Shown here: piece by piece, positions 34,178 to 43,655 of the stretch
How the letters are laid out: the number at the start of each line of letters is the position of its first letter
Numbering within the stretch: position 1 is the first letter of the stretch
Assembly (NCBI GenBank): GCA_022453515.1
Contig: JAJNNY010000030.1
Span: forward strand, 124,001-188,000
Reading direction: 5' to 3'
DNA from: Astrocystis sublimbata
Taxonomy: Eukaryota; Ascomycota; Sordariomycetes; Xylariales; Xylariaceae
Length of the DNA: 64,000 bases
The notes under the pieces: model-generated
The model's input: the letters and a program-made list of their open reading frames with translations, nothing else
What the model was told of the DNA's origin: nothing
Databases searched by the model: none
Position numbers and translations under genes: made by a program

Positions 34178-35626
34178 ATGTCTTCTCCCAGTCCCAAGAG
34201 TCTGCCCCAATGGCTGCGGCTTGGTCTCTCGCTCGCCCTCGCCCAGAGCTGCGGAGCAACACTGCTCTACTCGGACTACAAATTCAACCCGCTTGAGCAC
34301 CTCGGCGGCGTCGCCCCCTACTTCGAGTCTCGCGATCCACCCGCATCCCCCTCGCCACCACAAGGATGCAAGCCAGTCCGAGCGGCCTACCTGAACCGCC
34401 ATGCTGCCATCTACGCCAACGACTTCGACTACGAGGAGTACCTAGAGCCCTTCATGTCAAAAGTGAAAAACCACACCAAGATCGACTGGTCCAAGGTTCC
34501 GTCGCTCAACTTCCTCTCCAGCTGGTCGCCGCCCGTCACAGACGCGGAGCAGGAGCTGCTGACCCGCGTGGGCCGCGTCGAGGCTGCCCAGCTCGGCGCT
34601 ACCCTTTCCTTCCGCTACCCTCATCTACGCATTCCCGCACACGTGTGGACATCATCTGCCGAGCGCACGGAGAAGTCTGCGCAATCGCTCGTGCGTGGAC
34701 TCGAGTCCGATGACAACGGCATCCGCGTCGTCAGCGTCTACGAGTCGGAGGAGTCGGGCGCCAACAGCCTGACACCATACAAGGCGTGCCCGGCATACTC
34801 ATCCTCCTTCGGGAGCGACCAGTCCGGAGAGTTCATAAAGAAATTCACCGCTCCGATCGCAGCCCGCTTAAACGCGCTGGTGCCCGACTTCAACTTCACC
34901 AAGGAGAACGTGTACGGCATGATGGAGCTGTGCGGGTACGAGTCGGTAATCCGCGGCTCCTCGCCCTTCTGCGACCTCGACCTCTTCACGCCCGACGACT
35001 GGCTGAGCTGGGAGTACAGCGCCGACATCATGTACCACTACAACGTCGGCTACGGCAACCGCGCCTCGGGCTTCGTGGGCCTGCCGTGGCTCAACGCCTC
35101 GGCGAACCTGCTGCTGGCCGACAAGAGCGACGAGGACGTCTACGTCAGCTTCACCCACCGCGAGCTGCCGCCCATGGTCACCGTCGCCATGGGGCTGTTC
35201 AACAACTCGGCCTTCGGCGGCGTCGAGAGCAGGATCAACGACACCATGCCCCTCGACAGAATCAACTACCGCCGCGCCTGGAAGAGCTCCGACATCATGC
35301 CCTTCCTCGGCAACCTGGCCATGGAGCGCCTCAAGTGCACCGGCGCCCCCGGCTATGATGACGGTGATTACTACCGCGTCCTTGTCAACAGCGCGCCGCA
35401 GCCGCTGCCGGACTGCGCTGATGGCCCGGGCACGAGCTGCTCGCGGAAGGGCTTCGAGAAGTACATGCAGGACCGGAGGGATATGTGCACTGGCTTCTCG
35501 GCGCAGTGCGGTGTTGATTATAAGAATAGCACGGATGTCCTGTCTATCTACTCGGATATGAAGGATACGGGTAACGGCACGTTTGTGGGCAAGAGGGGCG
35601 AGGGGAAGGCTTATAAGGCCTTTTAA
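34178..35626 (+). CDS. Secreted histidine-phosphatase-superfamily protein (acid phosphatase/phytase-like)
   Basis: Single exon, 482 aa, typical length for fungal histidine acid phosphatases, which hydrolyse phosphomonoesters through a phospho-histidine. A secretion signal is likely (hydrophobic RLGLSLALAQSCGA at about residues 14-27). The catalytic RH is in YLNRHAAIYAND (R74, H75); family members usually have RHGxRxP, so the Gly and second Arg are missing. A second active-site Arg probably lies in SSAERTEKSA. The usual HD or HAE proton-donor motif is SFTHRELPP (H327), reading HRE. There are seven N-glycosylation sequons and about ten cysteines, fitting a secreted glycoprotein. The ATG at 34178 is the first in frame. 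The signature changes make phytase activity doubtful; it may act on another substrate. The minus-strand frame 34868-35659 is a shadow of GC-rich coding sequence. Confidence 0.82.
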   Translation: MSSPSPKSLPQWLRLGLSLALAQSCGATLLYSDYKFNPLEHLGGVAPYFESRDPPASPSPPQGCKPVRAAYLNRHAAIYANDFDYEEYLEPFMSKVKNHTKIDWSKVPSLNFLSSWSPPVTDAEQELLTRVGRVEAAQLGATLSFRYPHLRIPAHVWTSSAERTEKSAQSLVRGLESDDNGIRVVSVYESEESGANSLTPYKACPAYSSSFGSDQSGEFIKKFTAPIAARLNALVPDFNFTKENVYGMMELCGYESVIRGSSPFCDLDLFTPDDWLSWEYSADIMYHYNVGYGNRASGFVGLPWLNASANLLLADKSDEDVYVSFTHRELPPMVTVAMGLFNNSAFGGVESRINDTMPLDRINYRRAWKSSDIMPFLGNLAMERLKCTGAPGYDDGDYYRVLVNSAPQPLPDCADGPGTSCSRKGFEKYMQDRRDMCTGFSAQCGVDYKNSTDVLSIYSDMKDTGNGTFVGKRGEGKAYKAF

Positions 35627-36479
35627 AGTGTATGATTGATATGGTGCTTTACGAAGCACTCATCAACACTTGTATGATTGTATGATGACTACGTACCTAT
35701 AATAATTAATGTCCAATACCACGAGTTCTAACTCAATTTCTTCACGTTCGTGATTTGGAATATAGCATATCTACTTGATTGACCCACGTTATTTCGGTGC
35801 ATATATTTTATAATTATAGTTGATCGACGAAGCTTATGACGTAAGGTACTCTATTCCACTCAGGCATCGATTTACAAGATTGTTTGCCTAGCCTGCCCTT
35901 TCCCACCTGCAACTAACATCGAGTAATTACTTGCGGTATTGGCAGGCTGAAAACATCTCAATATCGCTGCCATGTAACTACTAACTAACATATCCTCATG
36001 ATCTTTTTCATCATGGCATCGAACGCGCATTCAACCCCTGGGATCAGCGTGTCCATGACAAATAGGGTGAACAGCTAAGCTTCCCCCCAAAGCGCCTTGG
36101 CTCTGGAACTGCGCAACGAGTAGTCTCATGACAGTCGGCAACTCCCTAATTCCTGATAGACTCGACAACAAGAGAGGCTGGAACATCTTACGGCCGCTTG
36201 AATCGTGCAACCTCTTCCTACGAGTCGCATGGGACATATGTTAGTTGGTTAGGCTTGAGAAACCCAGCTAGAGAACGTCGAGTGGGGTGTTCGATTTCGA
36301 GGGAAACAGGAATAAGGGCTTACAGCTGTGAGCTTCCGCGGCGCGTTGACCCAGTATTCGTTGTGAATGAGCTGAACGCAAGCGCACAGATAGCATAATT
36401 AGCTTCTGTTCTGTTCTCTTCTCTTCTCTTGACCACCTGGAGAGATGCGACGGGAGGGTGAAAAAGAGCGTAAAATAAA
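35627..36479. other. Gene-free spacer between convergent genes
   Basis: Shared 3' flank of the phosphatase gene and the minus-strand gene that ends at 36480. First 250 bases AT-rich. No gene supported. Confidence 0.5.
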
Positions 36480-36902
36480 TCAACGTACAAACACCGAGAA
36501 ATTCCGCGTCCCGAAAACATCTCTCAGCGTATCCGCGAACACGGCCTCGCTGATCACGAACCACGCAGGAAACCAGTCCGTGTACGCGTTGCCGGAATGG
36601 ATATTGATCAGCCGCCCGTTCCAGTCGGGTTGGCGTTGAGCGTGCCAGTTGTGTAGGCGGATGCGCAGGGTGAGGAGCCTGTGCTCTAGCGACGCGTATT
36701 GCGAGTCTAGATGTGAGGATATGGGACATGTTGGTTCGCTGGTGTGGTTGTGGTGGTGCTTTTCCCAGAGGCGCCGCTTGAGGGTGCTGTATTTCGTTGT
36801 GGGAGATGTGGGGTTTGGGGAGGGTTCGGACTGGGTGCGTGAGATTTCTGCGTTGTGGGTAGAGGTGGAAGTTAAACAGGTATTTGCACGGAGACGTGTC
36901 AT
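36480..36902 (-). CDS. Unknown 140-aa protein X, divergent partner of small APR-LT protein
   Basis: One open frame of 140 codons on the minus strand; I do not recognise it. The N-terminus is Ser/Thr/Pro-rich and probably disordered (STSTHNAEISRTQSE, TKYSTLKRRLWEKHHHNH). The C-terminal half looks folded: SLEHRLLTLRIRLHNWH, WNGRLINIHSGN, DWFPAWFVISEAVF. A longer frame overlaps it (36268-37047), but a decayed copy at about 37760-37905 preserves this frame at protein level (ISRTQ-E-SP..TKY-TLK), so this is the real one. It is divergent from the small gene at 37311 and duplicated together with it. Upstream or downstream exons cannot be excluded, so the model may be partial. Confidence 0.55.
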   Translation of the reverse strand: MTRLRANTCLTSTSTHNAEISRTQSEPSPNPTSPTTKYSTLKRRLWEKHHHNHTSEPTCPISSHLDSQYASLEHRLLTLRIRLHNWHAQRQPDWNGRLINIHSGNAYTDWFPAWFVISEAVFADTLRDVFGTRNFSVFVR

Positions 36903-37310
36903 GGTGAATGTTGATAGGCAAGTTGTTCGTTGGTAGATGTAGACCTTTTTTCTTCTTGTGAAATGTGCTTTTTGGTAAATAAGAAGAAAAACATGTTACT
37001 AGAGCGAACAGAACCAGGTACTTAGTCCATTTCCCCCCTTGAGTCAAGTCAAGGGGGGCAGATTTGGGCTAAGTACGCGAGTTGGTGTTTGTGTGACACA
37101 GCTCCTCCAAACAGACTAGAGTGGCGAATTTTTACTGTCGCCTTCAATACTTAAACCTCGTAATGCCTACCCAAAATATCATACTGTTACAACTTGAACC
37201 AGTATCACGTGCAGCAGTTGTCCTAGTCCTACATCTGAGTTGAGACCAGAACTCTGAACAGCACAAAGAATCCAGATTCCCGTGTGATTAGCCACGCGCA
37301 CAAAGCTACG
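36903..37310. promoter_or_regulatory. Divergent promoter with inverted repeat
   Basis: 408 bases separate the divergent starts of protein X and the small APR-LT gene. 37018-37076 is an imperfect inverted repeat: outer arms GTACTTAG..CCA and their complement, inner perfect arms CCCCCCTTGA / TCAAGGGGGG around six bases. The block from about 37080 to the start codon is conserved in the second unit (38750-38931). Confidence 0.6.
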
Positions 37311-37652
37311 ATGCCGACACCACCAGAGACCCCAGGTGAATCTGGCTCAAAGGCATTTTGGCCCGTGCAAAGGATAATGAAGTCAACGGTCGATAGGCGA
37401 AAGCTGGAACTGAAGCTGGAGGAAAAGTTCGATCAGACTTTCTATTTCGGCGTAAGAGGCTCCTAAAAATAACTACACACTAATTCCATCAATACTAACG
37501 AATGTTTCCCTAGATAAACAGCGACTACTACATAGTTCAATTGCCGAGGATGCTGACCGAGGTAGACCTCCCTTCCAGCCAGCCAGTTGAAGTCTTTGCA
37601 AATTACTAAAACCCTAAATTAGGAGGAACTCGCCGAATGCAAACCCCGTTAG
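37311..37652 (+). CDS. Small APR-LT protein SP1 (intact)
   Basis: Three exons, 37311-37451, 37514-37561 and 37623-37652, all phase 0, giving 72 aa. It belongs to a family of four in this window. Features in order: a variable N-terminus (MPTPPETPGESGSK), a helix-like KLELKLEEKFDQTFYFG ending exon 1, a 16-residue exon 2 (INSDYYIVQLPRMLTE) and a short exon 3 (EELAECKPR). In the paralogues exon 2 is also 48-51 bases and carries Y-x-I-x-APR-x-LT; here it is degenerate (IVQLPRMLTE). The donor of intron 2 is GTAGAC, weaker than in the other copies. Compactness suggests a single small domain of two helices around a beta-hairpin. Function unknown; no signal peptide. Confidence 0.65.
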
Positions 37653-37759
37653 TTAGGACTCAGCTATGATATGATGCTCGGCTCAAATACCCCGCTCACA
37701 CAACTTACTCTTCTCACCTCCGAACGCTTGGGTACTACCTTTGCTGCGAATTTTGCCCG

Positions 37760-37905
37760 TGCTTGTCCAATTGGCCATGCTTGAGGGTGTTGTATTTCGT
37801 TAAGGGTGAGAATTCAGGCTGTGTGCGGGAAATTGCGGAATTCAGAGTGGGAGTGGAAGTTGATGTGGATGTGTAAGTCGAAGTCGAAGTCTCCGAGTAT
37901 GAAGG
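37760..37905 (-). pseudogene. Decayed N-terminal copy of protein X
   Basis: On the minus strand this reads TSTSTPTLNSAISRTQPEF and then SPLTKYNTLKHGQ, aligning with residues about 10-45 of protein X. There is no start codon: an in-frame TAG lies just upstream, and the C-terminal half is absent. Flanking bases up to about 38040 also match the leader of protein X. Confidence 0.65.
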
Positions 37906-38150
37906 CAGCTATAGAAGCCCGGCTGTGGTTGGGATTGGGGTTAAGAAAGGGGTCAGCGTGGACGTGGTGGAGGACCAGGTAGCTGCGAACTTTCCTTTTT
38001 GCGCGAAACAGGTTTTTTGGTAACTATGGAAGAAAAGAAGATGAGATTTTGCGATTGCTGAAACTGGACTCGATGTATTTGAATCTGTAGTTGGGTCTAG
38101 ATGTTGGTTATGCTTTTTCACATGCATGCTACCGAGACAAACAACTCATT

Positions 38151-38493
38151 TGTAACACCCGATTACTGCTTGAACCTTGTCGAGCTGGTGCTTGATGTGA
38201 ACATGTAGTGGACTTTTGTCAAATCAGGGAGTGTTCGTAGCCAACGATACAGAATGGGTCAAGAGGGCTGAGCTTATGTGGGCGATTACGAGGCTCCTGT
38301 CAGGTCTCAAGGTAGCATGAGCCTCACCATGACCCAGGGGCTCCCTTGTAGAGGGCTATTTAGGGTATGGGATCTGTATATATAAGGACTGGGCGGCTAT
38401 ACGGGAGAGCCCAGGAATCAATAAAATCGATACCTTAACTCTACTATTCAACTTAGCTACGTGGCTTCTGCTATATTCCTTTACTCTGGTACA
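38151..38493 (+). mobile_element. Candidate solo LTR (insertion in unit 2)
   Basis: This lies within the block absent from unit 1. It begins TGTAACACCC and ends GGTACA (TG..CA ends with short inverted termini). It carries a TATA box (TATATATAAGG at 38376-38386) and about 40 bases later an AATAAAA signal (38420-38426), the order expected in a retrotransposon LTR. I found no target-site duplication and no gag or pol nearby, so ends and orientation are provisional. Confidence 0.42.
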
Positions 38494-38931
38494 AAAGCAT
38501 TTGACGGCTCCTTGGTGACTAATGGAACGACTAGTCACGAAGGAAAGCAACTCACCAACGGAGATGGCTGCGTTTGTCGAGTAATTATGGTTATTCTTTG
38601 TAGTGAGGGTTTGCTTAACTTATTTGAAACAAGTTGCAATACTTGTTCTTAGAAGTTGACTATGATCAGCTCTTTATTATTATGCAGGGACAGCTGTCCT
38701 TTCATTCCCTTGATTCTAATCAAGGCAGACAGAAGTGAGCTAAGAAAAGGGGTTGGTATTTGTGCGACACAGTTACCGCCAAATTCTTCATCAGCCGCAA
38801 TATTTAAAGCTCGTCATGCCCATTCAAAATATTTTACCGTTCCAACCAATATCACGCGCAAGACATTCCCTTAATTTGAGTTAGGATCGAAACTTTGACC
38901 AGCACAAATAATCTGGATCCTCTTAGCTACG

Positions 38932-39302
38932 ATGTCATCACCCTCAAAGATCCCAGACGAAGATCTTCGAGTGTATGTTCGCAGAGAGATGGAAGGTTCC
39001 ACGCCGATCTCTTTTAAGACCAAGACATACCGAAAGCAAAGGTGGACAAGGAAAAGCTGGACAAGATGCTGAAAGACAAATTCGGCGATGCTCCCTTTTT
39101 CAAAGTAAGAGGCGCTCTTGAAAAATAAAGCCGTGTTCACTTAAAACTAACGCATATTTTCTCAGTCATCTCCTGGTGATGACTGGCAACTTGTTTCACC
39201 GCAGAGGCTGACCGAGGTAAGTCTTTATTCAAGCCCAGTTGGGGCCATTGCTAAGTTATTACTTAAATTCAGGCCGAGATCGCCGAATGCAAGCCTACCT
39301 AG
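38932..39302 (+). pseudogene. Small APR-LT protein SP2 (frameshifted)
   Basis: Exons 38932-39104, 39166-39216 and 39273-39302 match SP1 in order, phase and splice sites. It starts MSSPSKIPDEDLRVYVRREM; exon 1 later reads KVDKEKLDKMLKDKFGDAPFFK, exon 2 SSPGDDWQLVSPQRLTE and exon 3 AEIAECKPT. Exon 1 is 173 bases, one short of a whole number of codons, and the first and second parts lie in different frames; the break falls near 39016-39025. No splice alternative repairs it. The rest is well preserved, so the loss is recent or a base is missing in the sequence. Confidence 0.65.
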
Positions 39303-39784
39303 TTAGGATTCGGCTAATATGAGATGATGCTCGGCTCGAATATTACGCCCACACAACTTATTCTTCTCAACTCTATAAGCTAGGGTACCCTTGATACGAA
39401 TACTATTTTACATAGTTGCATGAATGTTGATTTAAAAGGGGAGGATGTAACGCTCATTTAAGAACGATTGGAGATTTTGGTATCAATTAAGCTTTTTGGA
39501 ACTGCGATGTTTGCAATGTTTCATCTATTTTTCATGGTGCCAAAAAAAAGGTTATTCTAATAAGTTAACCACAAAAGTCCATATTCTCGAATGATTAGGA
39601 CAGCTAAGCCATGAAGCTTATGCCCTTGCTTCTAGCGAAGAAAGAATGACCCAGTGAAACGACAGGGTTCCTTGTTGTAACATTCTTACTCAGGGCGCTT
39701 AGTGGCGTGGAAAAATTAATGTTTGCTACTGTGGCTAGTTTGGCTGCTTCTATTCCACTGGCAACCCCTTCGATCCTAAGCTCT

Positions 39785-40670
39785 CTATTGAATAATCGAC
39801 GAATAATAACCCTTCATTAGAAACAATGGTATTGAAGTATCGACGTCTTTCTTCATTGCGGAGAGATCCATAGTACTTGCCACAATATCCATATCAGTTA
39901 ATTGATTTGGAATAGGGTCCGCCACGTGGTCGTGTATCCTGACGCCAAAAAAGACAGTCGCCAGGACCGACAATTTCCAGACCGGCAGCCGCTGGCGTGA
40001 TTTCTGGCGGGATATATAGCACAACAAGAGCAGCGAGGCGACCTGTAAAATAACGGGGAGGGTGATCCAACTCTAGCGCACCTGTCACAGTTCTCACTGC
40101 TGGGAGTCCAATAAATGACTTTTGTTACTGCACAAGGAGAGAAGACTCTCCTTCTGCTTCTCAGAGCTAGAAACTAGTATATATACCTAATTAGTAGCGG
40201 TTCGTAGGTTATTCCGTACCGAGCCGCTAGCGAGCCGTGACAGTACCTGCAAAAGGGGTACCTCTGTGAAGGCTTGCCCCTTTACCACCTGTAGCGTCGA
40301 CTCGTCGTGCCGGTACGAGCGAACGGCGCCCGTCAAGCTCAGGGCCATCGCCTCGAACGTGGGACTCATATCAAGGGGGATCCCCGGGAAAATGGAGTAT
40401 GAGCCACCGGCTGCTTTGAGCTCTACGGCGGTGGTGCTGTCGCCATTTAAACGTCTGACATCTATCGTCAGAGTCAGGTCGATGAAATCGGCGAGCGCGG
40501 CGCTACCCCATTTGCTGACGGTTAGGTTGCTATAGTATTCTAGTGCCATCGGCGGTGAGGATGAGTAGTTCGTCCGGAACACATACGTATCGTTGTCCAG
40601 CAGGCCTTCGTTGATTGTGTAACCGTACTCGACAGTATCGATAACGTCCTCTGAGTATACCCTGCACCAA
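39785..40670 (-). pseudogene. Truncated C-terminal part of a DUF3176 membrane protein
   Basis: Minus strand: exon from about 40670 to 40247, intron 40073-40246, last exon 40072-39785. The first part (about 140 aa, DTVEYGYTINEGLLDNDTYV, MSPTFEAMALSLTGAVRS) looks like the extracellular region. The last exon encodes a membrane span WITLPVILQVASLLLLCYIS and a short tail with VWKLSVLATVFFGV. This end is characteristic of the fungal DUF3176 family (WPWLTLP..WKSS-LA-L-HG type), usually over 500 aa with more spans at the N-terminus. Upstream of about 40670 the sequence turns AT-rich (40680-40860) with no further coding, so the 5' half is missing. Confidence 0.6.
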
Positions 40671-40925
40671 GTATGTGATATTAACAGCTAAAATAAAAAA
40701 CTACAAGTCGTAAATATATTACTTTAGTTCATTTCGTTTATTTATAAAGGATACATTATTAATAGCTGTAAAAAAAAATGGCGACCCTTAGCTCTCAATA
40801 TATTACCCACGTAACTAGTATCTTAGACGAAGCTGTTATACACTTAAATGCTAGAAGCTCTTAAGCACCCTGTTCCCCTCTCAATGAATGACAGCTCTAT
40901 GTCGGCTAATTTTCACCGTCCTGAA

Positions 40926-41392
40926 TCACGTTCTATCGCATATTTCAGGATCAAGGCTCGCATGCGGAGGCTTCGGGATATAATGAGCTGCAGGGTTTGG
41001 CACATCGAGAAATGTCGCATATCGCCGACACTGCTCAATCTCTCCCTAATTTAGTTAATAAGCTGGACATATATGACCACCCATAGACAGAGTGAGTAAA
41101 ACTTACTGGTGTCAGGTTCCTGGGCGCTCGGATGCAATATCTATTATGAGCCAGCTATAGAAAAGGTGTTAGAAAAAAGTGCTATCATGCTGCTTTTTAG
41201 GATATGATTGCGTACATAGACGTCGTAACCACCTTTTCCGAACTTGTTGTTCAATATTTGTACTAATTTTGTTGAGCTTGCATATATGTGTTTTATCTTC
41301 TGGGTGGGGAAGTTACAAAAAGGGTCTGCTTTTGCTTGGTTGCCAGCTGTCGAGTGGTTAGCAGACTTGTCCCCCTCAGTTTCTGACGGCAT
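40926..41392 (-). CDS. Small APR-LT protein SP3 (intact, longest)
   Basis: Three exons on the minus strand, 41392-41216, 41154-41107 and 41045-40926, phase-0 introns, 114 aa. The ATG at 41392 is the first in frame. N-terminus polar and variable (MPSETEGDKSANHST). Exon 1 ends with SSTKLVQILNNKFGKGGYDVY. Exon 2, exactly 48 bases as in SP1 and SP4, gives LAHNRYCIRAPRNLTP, the clearest form of the family core. Exon 3 begins GEIEQCRRY and, unlike the others, continues 30 residues (LDVPNPAAHYIPKPPH...) in sequence that lies past the stop in SP4. The longer tail may be ancestral or an extension. No targeting signal seen. Lies beside the DUF3176 remnant on the same strand. Confidence 0.68.
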
Positions 41393-43261
41393 TGTAGATA
41401 CGAGCAACTCTCGATCAATTTGAGGGGGAAAAGGTTGTGGTTAGTGTCGGAAGCACAAGAAATCGAGAGTTGCGGTGCGAAAGATCCGGCACATTAGAAG
41501 GTTCTAAGTGCTATTAAATACATGTCAAGAAACAGCGTTCCACTCAAAGCGAAAAAGATTGTTTCAAGGGATCGCATCTTTAACATGTTTGATGTTTCTC
41601 CCTTCATACACTCTAGTTGACACCGCCCTTGCAACCCTATTGGTTTAATCTCGGCTGGCAGCATTGACCTTTTTGTGTATCCATGACTCCGAGGGAACTT
41701 TATCTTTGTTGCATCTGTTCTGAGATAAGTACTATCTTGACTCAGATCTTCATTGATTCTATGATCTAATCATCTTCAACAAGTCCAGATTGTGACTGTT
41801 AGAAAAGGATTCGAACCAGGGGGTCGAGTAACCCTGGAACTCGCACCTCTTGTCTGCAGCTCCAAGTAGCTCGGCCCAGTCGCTTAATTTCCTCTCGCGT
41901 CTCCGTCGCGTTCTGTAATATCGCACTCATGACTCAATCAAACGCCCGCATTTGCCGCTCGATCTTCGTGGGCATCGCTGAAAAAATGTTTAGTTTAATT
42001 ATCTTGGGATCTTAGATGCCCGTTCAGCTACTTGAACGCGTAGGCTAAAGCCTGCCATCGATAGCCTGCACGCGCACTGCTATACCGGTTTTAGCTCAAT
42101 GCGCCAAGAAGCATCTCACCTAACCCAGTCAAGCCAGTGGCCAGTCTACCAGGCGTGTCGGGAATCCGGGATACGTGACGACTCTAATCCAAATGCTTGT
42201 TTGGTCAACCATTACACATCATTAGACAGGGTCTGCAGTCATACGATCGGTCGTACAGGTACGAAGGTTGGAAAGGGATATAAGACATACTTTCCGAAAT
42301 TGTTCGCTTTCAAAGGTGATTCAGTGCTCATGTCAAGCTCGTCTCCTATCTAGTTTTAGCTAGTTTCCCACCAAAACCAGGTATCTTTGCACCCCTACAA
42401 GACACCTAATTCACGGGATAAAAATGTATAGATCACGTACAACACTACTATATATTGAGGCTTTTAGTATTTTATCAACTGTAGTAGTTATGTAACAAAG
42501 GTTGAGATCGAGAGGTGTTCGCTTTTTGGAAGTTTAAGCTAGGAACATGCTGAACTAGGGGGTTATTAGGGGGCTATTAGTGGGTTAATGCCTAGAGTCA
42601 GTACCTACCTAGGTACCTAGGTAGCGCATACGAACCGCTTGAGCTACCCCATGTTGCAAAGAAGAACTTTGAGAATACCTACCTACCTAAGTTAGAAAAC
42701 CTGAGTGGAACTGCCTAGTCATAGCATATAGGTGACTTGTCTGTCTGGTAATCTACTCATCCTGGATATGCTACATATCAAGCTGCCATTTAGGGTCTAC
42801 TACTCGCCCTGGTAGCTGCATTTCATTAGCTATCCGGCATCTGGAGTTGAATACTTCTGTCCCCTCAACTGTAACGCTGGCCCAGCTGGGTCTTTGCATT
42901 CTGGCCGATACACGGTCGATACAGTATCACCCATTAAGCACGACAATCTGATGTGCTGCATATGATTCAAAAAGCTCACAAGACTTCAAGTATGTCCATG
43001 TCTATTCTGTGCCGCCTTATATGACATATGTACTGCGTGCTCGCATCTATTTAGGAAACTGAGTTTGTAAATCGTTATGTGTCATTATGAAAAGAGAAAC
43101 CCCCAACTCCTAGCAGACTGTTCGCGTGATAGAAGTCCCAATTGAATGAAAGACGCTTAGAAGCCAGAAATATCCAAACGCCTTGTCCAATACCAAATTA
43201 AGTTTCCAGGCCAATTTGAAGTTGGTGAGATCCACCAAAAGCTTCGGGTGGAAGGTTTGGC
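41393..43261. other. Spacer between SP3 and SP4
   Basis: No gene supported. The 300 bases upstream of SP3 resemble those upstream of SP4 (AAATACATGT..., then GATCGCATCTT / GATCGCGTCTT), so the promoter was copied with the gene. 41805-41880 contains a TTCGAA B-box-like motif but no foldable tRNA. 42600-42625 is a TACC/GGTA palindromic cluster. An 84-codon frame at 42099-42353 has no support. Confidence 0.45.
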
Positions 43262-43655
43262 TTATCGCCGACATTCGGCAATCTCATCCTAATTCGGTCA
43301 ATCACCTAAACGTAATCGACTAAATAAGACTTAGTCTCTAGGTCGGATAAAACTCACACTTGACAGCTGCCTGGGCGCTTTGATGCAAAATGTATTATGG
43401 GCCATCTGCGGAGGATTCGTTAGACAGAATTCTAACTGTAGTCCTTGCCTTCTAAAAATTTCTAACGAGACTGCGTACATGAACATGGTATTCATTGGCT
43501 CCGAATTTGCTTTTCAACATGTGCACCAGTTTTGTTGAGCTTATATATCGTCCTGCAATATTCTGTGTGGGCGGCTGAGAAGGTTCATCTTCGGTGATGT
43601 CGTTGCCCGTTCTTGAGTGATCGACATGTTTCTTAATGGCGGTTGTTATCGACAT
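43262..43655 (-). CDS. Small APR-LT protein SP4 (intact)
   Basis: Three exons on the minus strand, 43655-43479, 43405-43358 and 43288-43262, phase-0 introns, 83 aa. Exon 1 is 177 bases, exactly as in SP3, and ends ISSTKLVHMLKSKFGANEY before HVH. Exon 2 gives MAHNTFCIKAPRQLSS. Exon 3 gives DEIAECRR and stops. Introns have GTACGC and GTGAGT donors and CAG/TAG acceptors. Nearest relative is SP3. It is divergent from the kinase gene starting at 44331, about 675 bases away. Function unknown. Confidence 0.68.

Larger units (their letters stand above)
36480..39420. repeat. Tandem duplication: [protein X - SP1] and [X remnant - SP2]
   Basis: Unit 1 is about 36480-37757 and unit 2 about 37757-39411. 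Matching segments in order are the protein X N-terminus and leader, the hairpin and promoter (37030-37310 against 38700-38931), the three-exon small gene, and about 100 bases past its stop (37650-37757 against 39300-39411). Unit 2 has lost most of protein X and gained about 640 bases (38050-38690). Confidence 0.75.

Noticed and set aside
34868..35659. 263-codon minus-strand frame opposite the phosphatase
   Set aside because: Low-complexity Ala/Val/His composition, and the opposite strand has a signal peptide, catalytic motifs and sequons.
36268..37047. 259-codon minus-strand frame overlapping protein X
   Set aside because: The decayed duplicate at 37760-37905 conserves the 140-codon frame (ISRTQ, TKY-TLK), not this longer one.
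38932..39104. An additional intron in SP2 exon 1 to repair the frame
   Set aside because: The available GT/AG pairs either have the wrong phase or would leave an intron of 23 bases.
41805..41880. tRNA-like sequence on the minus strand (GGTTCGAATCC B-box)
   Set aside because: The flanking bases do not form a T-stem or acceptor stem; no cloverleaf can be drawn.
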